Source: Acidimicrobiia bacterium
GTDB taxonomy: Bacteria > Actinomycetota > Acidimicrobiia > Acidimicrobiales > Aldehydirespiratoraceae
Reading direction: 5' to 3'
Assembly: GCA_022821685.1 (NCBI GenBank)
Contig: JAJEDD010000005.1
Location: forward strand, 1 to 64,000
DNA: 64,000 bases
The notes beneath the pieces were generated by a model. It had not been told where the DNA came from, made no database searches, and saw only the letters and a program-made list of their open reading frames with translations. The translations under genes were made by a program, and so were the position numbers. Of the stretch, positions 26,780 to 34,192 are shown piece after piece (positions within the stretch are counted from its first letter, which is position 1; every line of letters starts with the position of its first letter).

Positions 26780-27691
26780 GTGGAGATCACACAGCCGACC
26801 TGCACCGACCCGGTGATCTGGAACCAGTGGCACGTGATCAGCGCCCTCGACGAGATCGGCGCGGGCGTGGTGAACGAGACCCTCCTGCTCGACGAGCGGA
26901 TCAGCTTCACCGCCACCGGTGACGGCGAGTTCTCCGCCTGGCGGTCGTCGCCCGACCGGCCCGCCGGAGCCGCCATCGACACGGCCGGCCTGAACACCCT
27001 CGACCCCCTGCCGGTCAGACCCGAGTACGGCTACCTCTGGACCAGCCTCGGCGAGCCGCCCGACGACCTGTTCCCGCTGCCGGAGTACCACCACCCCAAG
27101 CGGCGCAACATGAACGCCGGCAGCGTCGGGGTGGCCACCTCGGCGCCCCGGGCGGTCGAGAACTTCCTGGACCTGGCCCACTTCCCCTACGTGCACGAAG
27201 GCTCGCTGGGCCTGCAGCCCCACACCGAGGTGGTCGAGTACGACGTCGAGATCCGCGACGGCGAAGTCCACGCCACCAAGTGCGACATGATGGTGCCCAA
27301 GGTGGGCGTCAACTTCGACGATCCGGTCGTCATGCGCTACCGGTACCGGGTCCCGCACCCCTACTGCGTGATGCTCTTCTACGACAGCCTCCCCGACCCC
27401 TCCCTCGAGGACATCTGCGCCATCTGGGTGCAGCCCATGAGCGCGGACCGGGTGCGGGCCCACAACTACATGGGCGTCATCGACGACACCAGCACCAACA
27501 CCGACATCAAGGGCTACCAGCTGCTGATCTTCGCCCAGGACAAGCCCATCCTCGAGAACCAGCACCCCAAGCGCCTGCCCCTCGACCCCCGGGCCGAGAC
27601 CCCCATCAGGGCCGACCGGTCGGCCATCGCCTACCGGCGGTGGCTGTCCGACCTGGGCATCACCTACGGCGTGATCCCCGCCGCCGTGTGA
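26780..27691 (+). CDS. Rieske-less oxygenase alpha-like protein (NdmC-like)
   Basis: A 303-residue relative of Rieske non-haem iron oxygenase alpha subunits that lacks the Rieske centre: no CxH and CxxH pair exists, and the stretch that should hold it is shortened. The catalytic domain is kept, with NFLDLAHFPYVHEG supplying the two iron histidines and an Asp in FAQDKPILENQ. In Pseudomonas putida CBB5 the N7-demethylase NdmC has the same defect and works with a reductase that brings an extra Rieske domain, as here at 29674. Start is the GTG at 26780, just after the operator. It is followed by a complete Rieske oxygenase gene. The substrate is inferred only. Confidence 0.8.
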   Translation: MEITQPTCTDPVIWNQWHVISALDEIGAGVVNETLLLDERISFTATGDGEFSAWRSSPDRPAGAAIDTAGLNTLDPLPVRPEYGYLWTSLGEPPDDLFPLPEYHHPKRRNMNAGSVGVATSAPRAVENFLDLAHFPYVHEGSLGLQPHTEVVEYDVEIRDGEVHATKCDMMVPKVGVNFDDPVVMRYRYRVPHPYCVMLFYDSLPDPSLEDICAIWVQPMSADRVRAHNYMGVIDDTSTNTDIKGYQLLIFAQDKPILENQHPKRLPLDPRAETPIRADRSAIAYRRWLSDLGITYGVIPAAV

Positions 27692-27798
27692 GCCCGGGCG
27701 TGGGCCCTAAAAGTGAGCCGAGGGATGAACCCAGGCGTGGGCCGGAAGGTGGGCGGCCGGTGAGCCGAGGGATGAGCCAGGGGTGGGCCGCAACGTGA
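27688..27798 (+). other. Bridging mini-ORF, 36 codons, in repeats
   Basis: GTG-started frame overlapping the upstream stop (GTGTGA-type GTGA overlap) and ending with a TGA that overlaps the next mini-ORF start. The DNA from 27688 to 27825 contains four imperfect copies of GTGAGCCGAGGGATGA-like sequence. Confidence 0.35.
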
Positions 27799-27833
27799 GT
27801 CGAGGGATGAACTCGGGGGTGAACAGGCCGTGA
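27795..27833 (+). other. Bridging mini-ORF, 12 codons
   Basis: Starts GTGAGTCGAGGG, overlapping the previous mini-ORF, and ends at a TGA overlapping the GTG start of the Rieske oxygenase (GTGA). Encodes MSRGMNSGVNRP. Confidence 0.35.
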
Positions 27834-28807
27834 TCGAGGATCCGGTGCTGGTGGACGACTGGCATGTGGTGGCCCGCAGCGACGACGTGGCGGAGTCGGG
27901 CGTGGCCGCCGCCCGGCTGCTGGGCGAGGACCTGGTGGTGTGGCGCCAGGGCACAGACGTCATGGCCTGGAAGGACCTGTGCGTGCACCGGGGCACCCGC
28001 CTGTCTCTGGGCCAGGTCACCGGGCTCGGCCTGGAGTGCGCCTACCACGGTTGGACCTACGACCAGTCCGGGACCTGCGTGCACATCCCCTCCAGGCCCG
28101 GCCAGACACCGCCGGCCCGAGCCTGCGCCACCACCTACGCGGCCACCGAGGCCCACGGTCTGATCTGGGTCTCGCTCGGCCGCCCCGACAGGCCGCCGCC
28201 CGCCTACAACGAGTGGGACGACCCGGCCTTCCGCCACGTCCTCGGCGGCCCGTACGAGATCCGGGCCAGCGCGCCCCGGGTCATCGAGAACTTCCTGGAC
28301 GCCACCCACTTCCCGTTCGTCCACGAGGGAATCCTCGGCGACCGCGACCACACCGAACTCGGCGACTACAACGTCGAGACCAACGCCGAGGGCATCACCG
28401 CCCGCGACATCAACACCTGGACCCCCAACCCCGACGGCTCGGGCGAGGCCAAGATGGCGCAGTGGCTGTACCGGGTGCTGCGGCCCCTCACCGCCTACAT
28501 CGGGCTGTCGATTCCCGGCGGCGGAACCGAGCGCTACACCATGTACTTCGCGGTCACCCCGGTCGACGAGCGGCACAGCGTCGGCTGGATGTGGAACTCG
28601 ATGAACTACAACCACGACCTCTCCGACGAGGACTTCGGGGCCTACATCGACGAGATCGTCATGCAGGACATCCCCATCGTGGAGTCACAGCGGCCCGAAC
28701 TGCTGCCGCTGGACCTGGCGGCCGAGTGGCACGTGCGAGGAGACAGGACCGCCGTCGCCTACCGCCGCTGGCTCAAGGACCTGGGCCTCACGTTCGGAAC
28801 CTCGTAG
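27830..28807 (+). CDS. Rieske non-haem iron oxygenase, alpha subunit
   Basis: A 325-residue complete Rieske oxygenase of the VanA/NdmA-B-like group. The [2Fe-2S] ligands are Cys51, His53, Cys70 and His73 (CVHRG and CAYHGW). The catalytic iron site has ENFLDATHFPFVHEG and an Asp in VMQDIPIVESQ. Its C-terminal half closely parallels the Rieske-less protein just upstream, so the pair may have arisen by duplication with loss of the Rieske centre in one copy and may form a mixed oligomer. The start is a GTG. A decayed R1 repeat begins at its stop codon. Confidence 0.88.
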   Translation: MIEDPVLVDDWHVVARSDDVAESGVAAARLLGEDLVVWRQGTDVMAWKDLCVHRGTRLSLGQVTGLGLECAYHGWTYDQSGTCVHIPSRPGQTPPARACATTYAATEAHGLIWVSLGRPDRPPPAYNEWDDPAFRHVLGGPYEIRASAPRVIENFLDATHFPFVHEGILGDRDHTELGDYNVETNAEGITARDINTWTPNPDGSGEAKMAQWLYRVLRPLTAYIGLSIPGGGTERYTMYFAVTPVDERHSVGWMWNSMNYNHDLSDEDFGAYIDEIVMQDIPIVESQRPELLPLDLAAEWHVRGDRTAVAYRRWLKDLGLTFGTS

Positions 28808-28907
28808 AACACAGCGCCATTCCCGCTCTTGTTCGCTTCGCTCACGGGCCGCTCGGGCCACGGCCTCGCCGCACGTCTCACGAGTCCGACCACTGATCGC
28901 GCTCTAC
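28806..28907 (-). repeat. R1 repeat, decayed copy
   Basis: Core CCCGCTCTTGTTCGCTTCGC and GGGCCGCTCGGGCCACGGCC identify the family; the ends are diverged. It lies between the convergent Rieske oxygenase and GST genes. Confidence 0.6.
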
Positions 28908-28964
28908 CGTCCGGCCTCTGTGCGCCCCAACGAGGCGCCGCCCAGATCGCGGGGGCGTGAGCTG

Positions 28965-29606
28965 CTAGCGCCCCGGTGAGGCGGGGAAGATGCCGGGCAT
29001 CACCTCGAAGCCGGGGATCCGCTTCACCCGGTCGGTCCAGCGTCTCAACGCCGGGTAGTCGAGCCGGGAGATCCCACCCTCCTCCGACAGCACCACGTCG
29101 GGGAACAGGGCGATGTCGGCGATGGTGGGATGCGGGCCCGAGCACACCCACTCCCCGCCCGACCGCTCACGGAACCACAGATGCTCGTCCAGCACCCGGA
29201 ACAGCCGGTGGGCGCCGGCCTGGCACGCCTCGAGGTCGAAGTCGTAGCCGAGGTTGACGCACAGCCGGGCCGCCGACGCGGTGTTGGTGGTGCCCTCCGC
29301 GAACAGCATCCACGAAGCGGTCTCGCCCAGCAGCCCGGGATCGCCGGTCGGGTACCAGAGCCCGCTCGGGTCGTACTTCGCCGCCAGGTACACCAGGATG
29401 GCGTGGGCGTCCCACAGGATGTAGCCGTCGTCGTCGATGACCGGGATGTGGCCCAGCGGGTTGATCTCGCGGAACTCCTCGCCCTTGTGCTCCCACCCCG
29501 GGAAGAAGTCCACGGGGACCGTCTCGTAGGTGACGTCGAGGATGCTCATCATCAGCCGCTGCTTGTAGCAGTTGACCGACAGCACGTAGTCGTACAGCTT
29601 GATCAT
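28965..29606 (-). CDS. Glutathione S-transferase-fold protein (NdmE-like role proposed)
   Basis: A 213-residue GST-family protein: thioredoxin-like N-terminal domain with the NPLGHIPVIDDDGYILWDAH segment that forms the glutathione site, then a helical domain with PTIADIALFPDV. Actinobacteria of this type usually lack glutathione, so catalysis with it is doubtful. In Pseudomonas methylxanthine demethylation the GST homologue NdmE is a structural partner of the Rieske-less NdmC and reductase NdmD; here the same three gene types sit together, twice. The copy at 49084 is similar over the full length, more than the other paired genes. Start is the ATG at 29606, overlapped by a mini-ORF stop. Confidence 0.85.
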   Translation of the reverse strand: MIKLYDYVLSVNCYKQRLMMSILDVTYETVPVDFFPGWEHKGEEFREINPLGHIPVIDDDGYILWDAHAILVYLAAKYDPSGLWYPTGDPGLLGETASWMLFAEGTTNTASAARLCVNLGYDFDLEACQAGAHRLFRVLDEHLWFRERSGGEWVCSGPHPTIADIALFPDVVLSEEGGISRLDYPALRRWTDRVKRIPGFEVMPGIFPASPGR

Positions 29607-29677
29607 CGCCAGCCGCCCCGCCTCACAGATCCGCAACTGCAGGAGTTCCGGGAGGGGAACCGCATCAGCCGCCTCAC
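29603..29677 (-). other. Bridging mini-ORF, 24 codons
   Basis: GTG start overlapping the reductase stop (GTGA), TGA overlapping the GST start (ATGA). The sequence TGTGAGGCGG occurs at its start and again near its end. The equivalent junction in cluster B has only 6 bp and no mini-ORF. Confidence 0.4.
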
Positions 29678-31521
29678 AGGTCCAGTACGAGGCGGTCGGA
29701 CAGGGACCTCGACACGCAGGTCATGATCCGGTCGCCGGCCTGGTGGTCGGAGTCGTTGAGATACACGTCCTGGTGGTCGGGCTCGCCCTCCAGCACCGTC
29801 GCCACGCATGTCCCGCACGCCCCCTGCTCGCACGACGACGGCAGGGGCACCCCGTGCTCCCGCAGCACCTCGAGGATGGTGGACCCCGACGGCACGGTGA
29901 CGGTCAGCGCCGAGCGGGCCAGGGCCACCTCGAACGTCGAAGAGTCGTCGATCTCGGTGGTGTTCTTGAAGTACTCGAAGTGGACGTGATCGTCGGGCCA
30001 GCCGGCCGCGGCCGCCTCCCGCCGGGCGGCCTCCAGCATCGGTCCGGGACCGCACACGTACAGGTGGGTGAACTCGTCGGGCGTGGCCACCAGCCGCCGG
30101 ATCTCCGCCACCGTCTCATCGGGCGGCAGCCCCAGATGGCGCACGACGGAGTCGCCCAAGCCGTCGAGCACGTCGGTGAACGCGGTGTGCCCCGCCGACT
30201 GGGTGAAGCAGTGCAGCTCGAAGGGGAGCGACATGCGGTCGAGCGCCTGGGCCATGGCCAGCAGCGGGGTGATGCCGATGCCGCCGGCCAGCAGGATCGT
30301 CCGCATCGAGTCGCGCCGCAGCGGGAAGTTGTTGCGGGGCTCGGAGATGGCCAGCACGTCGCCCTCCCGCACGGTCTCGTGCAGGCAGACCGACCCTCCG
30401 GTCGAGTCGGGCTCGAGCTTGACCCCGAGGCGGTAGTACGACGTCTCGCCCGGGCCGTTGGTGATCGAGTACTGGCGCACCAGCCCGTTGGGCAGGTGGA
30501 CGTCGATGTGGGCTCCCGGCTGGAACGTGGGCAGCACGCCGGTGATCGGAACGAGCTCGAAGGCGGCCACCCCGGCCGCGGTCTCCCACTTGCGGCGCAC
30601 CTGCACCCGCAGCGCGGCCTGGCGGCCGGACGGCGCTTCGGGCACCTCCGCCAGGTTCAGCGGTACCTGCTGCAGCACCGGCACCATCGGCTCGGGGGCC
30701 GGCAGCAGGGCGGCCTCGGCCTCGATCGCTCCGACCAGCCGGTTGAGTTCGACCGCGTGGTGTCGCAGCACGGCCGTCTGCTCGCTCGCCGCCGGGGTCT
30801 CGGCCAGCACGCCCCGGATTACGCAGCGTCCCGAGTCGACCGGCTGCACGAAGAACACCGCCGTCGACGACGACCCCGGCGTCGATGACGACGAACCCGA
30901 ACCCGACGACGACCCCGAACCCGACGACGAACGGCCGGCGCCGTCGGTGGCGGTGAGTGTCACCGAGTACTCGTCGGCCGAGTCCACCGACATCTCGACG
31001 GACGGCTCCGCCGACCCTGCACCGAGCCGGTCGGAGGGCAGGAACCGGTGGTCCCGCAGGTGCAGCACAGCCAGTTCGGCCGAAGCGTTGACCGGCAGGT
31101 TGCGCAGCCCGAACGGGGTGCCCGCCTCCAGCACGTCGATCATCGGCGGGTCGCCCACCGGCTCCTCGCCCGACCAGACCAGCCCGTAGCGCTCGACCGT
31201 GGGGAACGTCCGGTTGCAGATGGTGCGGGCCGGGGCGTCGGCCGGGTGGGCCGGGATGTAGGTGCATCCCGCCGACCGGTTGGCGTAGCGCCAGCCGTGG
31301 TACTGGCAGCGCAACTCGGTGCCGTCGTTGCTGCCGATCGACAGCCGCACCCCCCGGTGCAGGCACCGGTTCTCCCACACGTTCACGAAGTCGTCGTCGG
31401 CCCGCCACACCGCCAGCTCACGGCCCAGAAGCTGGCCGTGGTACACGTGGCGGTAGGGCACGTCGTGGACCGACGCCACCGGATGCCACATCGTGAACGG
31501 ATCAGCGGCTACCGGGCTCAT
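29674..31521 (-). CDS. Oxygenase reductase with extra N-terminal Rieske domain (NdmD-like)
   Basis: A 615-residue electron carrier with three parts. Residues 30-120 are a Rieske domain (Cys53, His55, Cys72, His75). After a Ser/Gly linker, a ferredoxin-NADP reductase-type module has QYSITNGPG for flavin, AGGIGITPLLAMA for NAD(P)H and YVCGPGPM. The C-terminus is a plant-type ferredoxin with CEQGACGTCVA. The same order occurs in NdmD, which donates its extra Rieske to a Rieske-less oxygenase. Two in-frame starts with GGGAGGCAGG exist 48 bp apart, at 31521 and 31569; I use 31521, which matches the cluster B copy. The reading frame further upstream is a shadow of the GcvT-like gene. Confidence 0.88.
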   Translation of the reverse strand: MSPVAADPFTMWHPVASVHDVPYRHVYHGQLLGRELAVWRADDDFVNVWENRCLHRGVRLSIGSNDGTELRCQYHGWRYANRSAGCTYIPAHPADAPARTICNRTFPTVERYGLVWSGEEPVGDPPMIDVLEAGTPFGLRNLPVNASAELAVLHLRDHRFLPSDRLGAGSAEPSVEMSVDSADEYSVTLTATDGAGRSSSGSGSSSGSGSSSSTPGSSSTAVFFVQPVDSGRCVIRGVLAETPAASEQTAVLRHHAVELNRLVGAIEAEAALLPAPEPMVPVLQQVPLNLAEVPEAPSGRQAALRVQVRRKWETAAGVAAFELVPITGVLPTFQPGAHIDVHLPNGLVRQYSITNGPGETSYYRLGVKLEPDSTGGSVCLHETVREGDVLAISEPRNNFPLRRDSMRTILLAGGIGITPLLAMAQALDRMSLPFELHCFTQSAGHTAFTDVLDGLGDSVVRHLGLPPDETVAEIRRLVATPDEFTHLYVCGPGPMLEAARREAAAAGWPDDHVHFEYFKNTTEIDDSSTFEVALARSALTVTVPSGSTILEVLREHGVPLPSSCEQGACGTCVATVLEGEPDHQDVYLNDSDHQAGDRIMTCVSRSLSDRLVLDL

Positions 31522-31569
31522 CCTGCCTCCCTTGCGCATCGTGAACGGATCGGCTGCCACGGGGCTCAT
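31521..31569 (-). repeat. Duplicated reductase start
   Basis: A 48 bp in-frame duplication gives MSPVAADPFTM twice, each with GGGAGGCAGG before its ATG. The outer ATG (31569) overlaps the GcvT-like stop as ATGA. Confidence 0.65.
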
Positions 31570-32825
31570 CCTGCCTCCCTGCCCAGGTCGATGAACGGAT
31601 ACTCGCACACCTCGACTGCAACGTCTCCCAACTCCCGGCCCCAGAAGTCGGTCCACTCCACGGTCAGCCCGGTCCCCGCCTCCGACAGCTCCACCGGCAC
31701 CAGCCCGAAGCCGATCAGCCGCGACGTTGTTGGGCTCCAGGTGACGCTGCTGGCCCGGCCCACCACATCGTCGCCCGCCCGCAACCGCAGGTGGTCCCAC
31801 CGCACCCTGGGCGACACGTCGGGGGCCAGGCCCGCGTCCAGGAACAGCCTCACGACTCCCTCCACGTCGAAGGTCAGGCCCACGACACGCCGGGACGGCC
31901 CCCGGTGGTGCTCGGCGGCCAGCGCATCGCGCCCCATGAAGTCGGCGGCCTTGTGCAGCTTCACGCAGTGCCCGAGGCCCAACTCGTAAGGTGTCACGAA
32001 GTCCTCCGGGTTCGCCGCGGCGTCGGCGCTGGGAGCGTCGGGCCCGGCGCCGGTGTAGTCGGCCGAGATCAGGATCAGACCGGCCTCCACCCTGGCGACG
32101 TCGATGGCGTACTCGCCGGCGGGCTGGATCCCGAATGGCGCCCCGGCCGAGGCCACCGCCTCCCACACCCGCTCGCCGCCGGGCCGCTCCACCCACAGCT
32201 CGAAGCCCAGCTCGCCGGTGAACCCCTGCCGGGCCACCGTCACCGGCACGCCGTCGATCACCGCCGCCCGGAACCGCGAGAACCGCAGATCGGCCCAACT
32301 CTCGCCGGTGACGGCCTCTAGGACCTCACGCGACCGCGGCCCCTGCAGAGCCAGGATCCCGTGATCGTCGGTCACATCGTCGATCTCGACATCGAAGCCG
32401 ACGGTCTCCTTCCTGAAGAACGTCTCGCACCGGTCGGCCGAGAACACGAACCGCTCGGGCTCGAGGCGGAACACGATGCCGTCGCCCACGACCTTGCCGT
32501 CGCCAGTGCACCACGGCGTGTACCACGCGTGCCCGACCTGCATCCGCGAGGCGTCCCTGGTGATCAGGTAGTCCACGCAGGCGGCCGCCTCGGGCCCCCG
32601 GATCTCGATCTTCGGGATGGGCGACATCTCGTTCATCGACACCCCGGTACGGATGGCCTGCAGCTCGGAGACGGGGTCGGTGTATACATCGGGCACCACG
32701 TAGCCGCCCCAGCCGAACCACCATGTAGACGCCATCCGGGCCACGGTGCTGTGGTGGAACGGCGTCCCGAGGAGGGCCTCGGTTGGCCTGGCTCCGCCAT
32801 CGTGTCCCGTCATCGCCTCGCCCAT
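31566..32825 (-). CDS. GcvT-like aminomethyltransferase/demethylase
   Basis: A 419-residue folate-binding GcvT-family protein. The N-terminal domain has PIPKIEIRGPEAAACVDYL and TRDASRMQVGHAWYTPWC, followed by LALQGPRSREVLEAVTGESW and RQGFTGELGFELW, and the C-terminal barrel ends the protein. GcvT proteins pass a one-carbon unit to tetrahydrofolate; the LigM/DesA branch removes methyl groups directly onto tetrahydrofolate. Beside Rieske demethylase genes it could accept released one-carbon units or demethylate a second position. It is divergent from the importer operon and probably shares the operator at 32866. Start at 32825; 32813 is also possible. Confidence 0.82.
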   Translation of the reverse strand: MGEAMTGHDGGARPTEALLGTPFHHSTVARMASTWWFGWGGYVVPDVYTDPVSELQAIRTGVSMNEMSPIPKIEIRGPEAAACVDYLITRDASRMQVGHAWYTPWCTGDGKVVGDGIVFRLEPERFVFSADRCETFFRKETVGFDVEIDDVTDDHGILALQGPRSREVLEAVTGESWADLRFSRFRAAVIDGVPVTVARQGFTGELGFELWVERPGGERVWEAVASAGAPFGIQPAGEYAIDVARVEAGLILISADYTGAGPDAPSADAAANPEDFVTPYELGLGHCVKLHKAADFMGRDALAAEHHRGPSRRVVGLTFDVEGVVRLFLDAGLAPDVSPRVRWDHLRLRAGDDVVGRASSVTWSPTTSRLIGFGLVPVELSEAGTGLTVEWTDFWGRELGDVAVEVCEYPFIDLGREAG

Positions 32826-32915
32826 CGGTACCGCCTGCCATTGGCTTGAAACAGTCCTGACGGGATGATAAGAACCAGTTATCACCCTGTCAACGCACCT
32901 GGGGAGGGAGCAAGT
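32826..32915. promoter_or_regulatory. Divergent promoter region of cluster A
   Basis: Ninety bp between the GcvT-like and BMP receptor genes, with TGATAA-N7-TTATCA in the middle and GGGGAGGGAG as ribosome binding site for the receptor. One operator here could control both directions. Confidence 0.5.
32866..32884. promoter_or_regulatory. Candidate operator TGATAA-N7-TTATCA, site 2
   Basis: Identical half-sites and spacer length to 26745-26763, spacer sequence different (GAACCAG against GCAGCAT), which argues for a protein-binding site, not a copied repeat. Confidence 0.55.
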
Positions 32916-34121
32916 ATGAGACGGGCCAGATGGTTCCTGGTGGTACTAGCCGTTTTCGCATTCGTCGCGGCGGCCTGCGGGGACGACGACGCCGCCGCTC
33001 CGGCTGAGCCGGCCGCTCCGGCCGAGCCGGCCGAAGAAGTAGCCGAGCCGGCCGAAGAGGCCCCCATGGAGGAAGAGGCCCCGGCCGAAGAGGAGCCCAT
33101 GGAGGAGGCCGCGCCCTCGGACGGGTCCGGCTACTCCGTGGCCTTCGTGTTCGACGGGTTCCTGGACGACGGCGGATGGAACACCACCCACAACCGGGCC
33201 GTCGAGGAGGTAAGGGCAGCCCTGCCCGGCCTCGACATCCAGCTGGTGACCGAGATCTCGCCCGGCCCGAGTGCGACCAACGCCTTCGAGGACCTCGCCG
33301 AAGCGGGCGTGGACATGGTCATCGCCACCGGCTTCTACCAGCCCGACGCCGAACCGGTGGCGGCCGCCTATCCGGACACCATCTTCCTGACCTGGGCCGG
33401 CTGGACGACCACCGACAACATGGGCCACTTCGACGGGGCCACCGAGGACGGCCGGTACCTCGACGGGCTCATCGCGGGGAGCATCACCGAGACGGGCATC
33501 ATCGGCTATCCCGCCGGCTTCCCCATCGAGGAGGTCAACCGGGCCCTCAATGCCTTCACCATCGGCGTGCGCGAGATGAACCCCGACGCGGTGGTGCAGG
33601 TCGTCTACATCAACAGCTGGTACGACCCGCCCGCCGAGCAGCAGGCGGCCGAAGCGCTGGCCAACGCCGGCGCCGACGTGCTGGCCCACGAGCTGAACTC
33701 GCCAGCGGTGGCGTCGGTGGCCGAGAGCCGGGGCCTCAACATCATCGGCTACTCCTCGGACCGCTCGGCTGAGGCGCCCAACGCCTGGCTGTCGTCGTTC
33801 ACCTTCGAGTGGGGCGGCTACTACACGAACCAGATCAAGACCATGATCGGCGGAACCTGGGAGCCGGCCCTGAGCTACGGCGGGCTGGCCGACGGCTTCA
33901 TCGGCAACGCGCCGTACGGCCCCGACGTGACCGACGACATGCTGGCTCTGGTCGAGGAGCGCCGCCAGCAGATCATCGACGGGACGTTCGACTACTTCGC
34001 TGGCCCGCTGGTGGATAACGAGGGCAACGTCCAGGTGGCCGACGGCGGCACGATCCCCTTCGGGGAGCGGACGCTGTGCTGCCTGTGGCTCATCGAGGGC
34101 ATCGAGGGCTCCATCAACTGA
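32916..34121 (+). CDS. BMP-family ABC transporter substrate-binding lipoprotein
   Basis: A 401-residue receptor of the BmpA/PnrA family, whose characterised members bind purine nucleosides or related bases. The signal peptide MRRARWFLVVLAVFAFVAAAC ends at a lipobox Cys. A strongly acidic Ala/Pro/Glu linker follows. The binding domain starts near residue 90 with VAFVFDGFLDDGGWNTTHN, the usual BMP opening, and ends with the pattern ERTLCCLWLIEG also found in the cluster B receptor. It leads the operon with ATPase, two permeases and the regulator. The ligand is inferred to be purine-like from the family and the neighbours. Confidence 0.9.
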   Translation: MRRARWFLVVLAVFAFVAAACGDDDAAAPAEPAAPAEPAEEVAEPAEEAPMEEEAPAEEEPMEEAAPSDGSGYSVAFVFDGFLDDGGWNTTHNRAVEEVRAALPGLDIQLVTEISPGPSATNAFEDLAEAGVDMVIATGFYQPDAEPVAAAYPDTIFLTWAGWTTTDNMGHFDGATEDGRYLDGLIAGSITETGIIGYPAGFPIEEVNRALNAFTIGVREMNPDAVVQVVYINSWYDPPAEQQAAEALANAGADVLAHELNSPAVASVAESRGLNIIGYSSDRSAEAPNAWLSSFTFEWGGYYTNQIKTMIGGTWEPALSYGGLADGFIGNAPYGPDVTDDMLALVEERRQQIIDGTFDYFAGPLVDNEGNVQVADGGTIPFGERTLCCLWLIEGIEGSIN

Positions 34122-34192
34122 CAACCGGATCGGCGGGCCGGCCCCCCTCCGGCCGGCCAGCCGGCCAGCCCCCATCCATTACGGTCAGAGCC

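Noticed and set aside
29674-32298. Reductase frame extended to 874 codons
   Set aside because: The upstream 240 codons are a shadow of the GcvT-like gene; starts at 31521 or 31569 have good ribosome binding sites.
32681-32690. Third TGTATAC site
   Set aside because: It lies inside the GcvT-like coding region and lacks the ATGCAT block, so it is probably chance.
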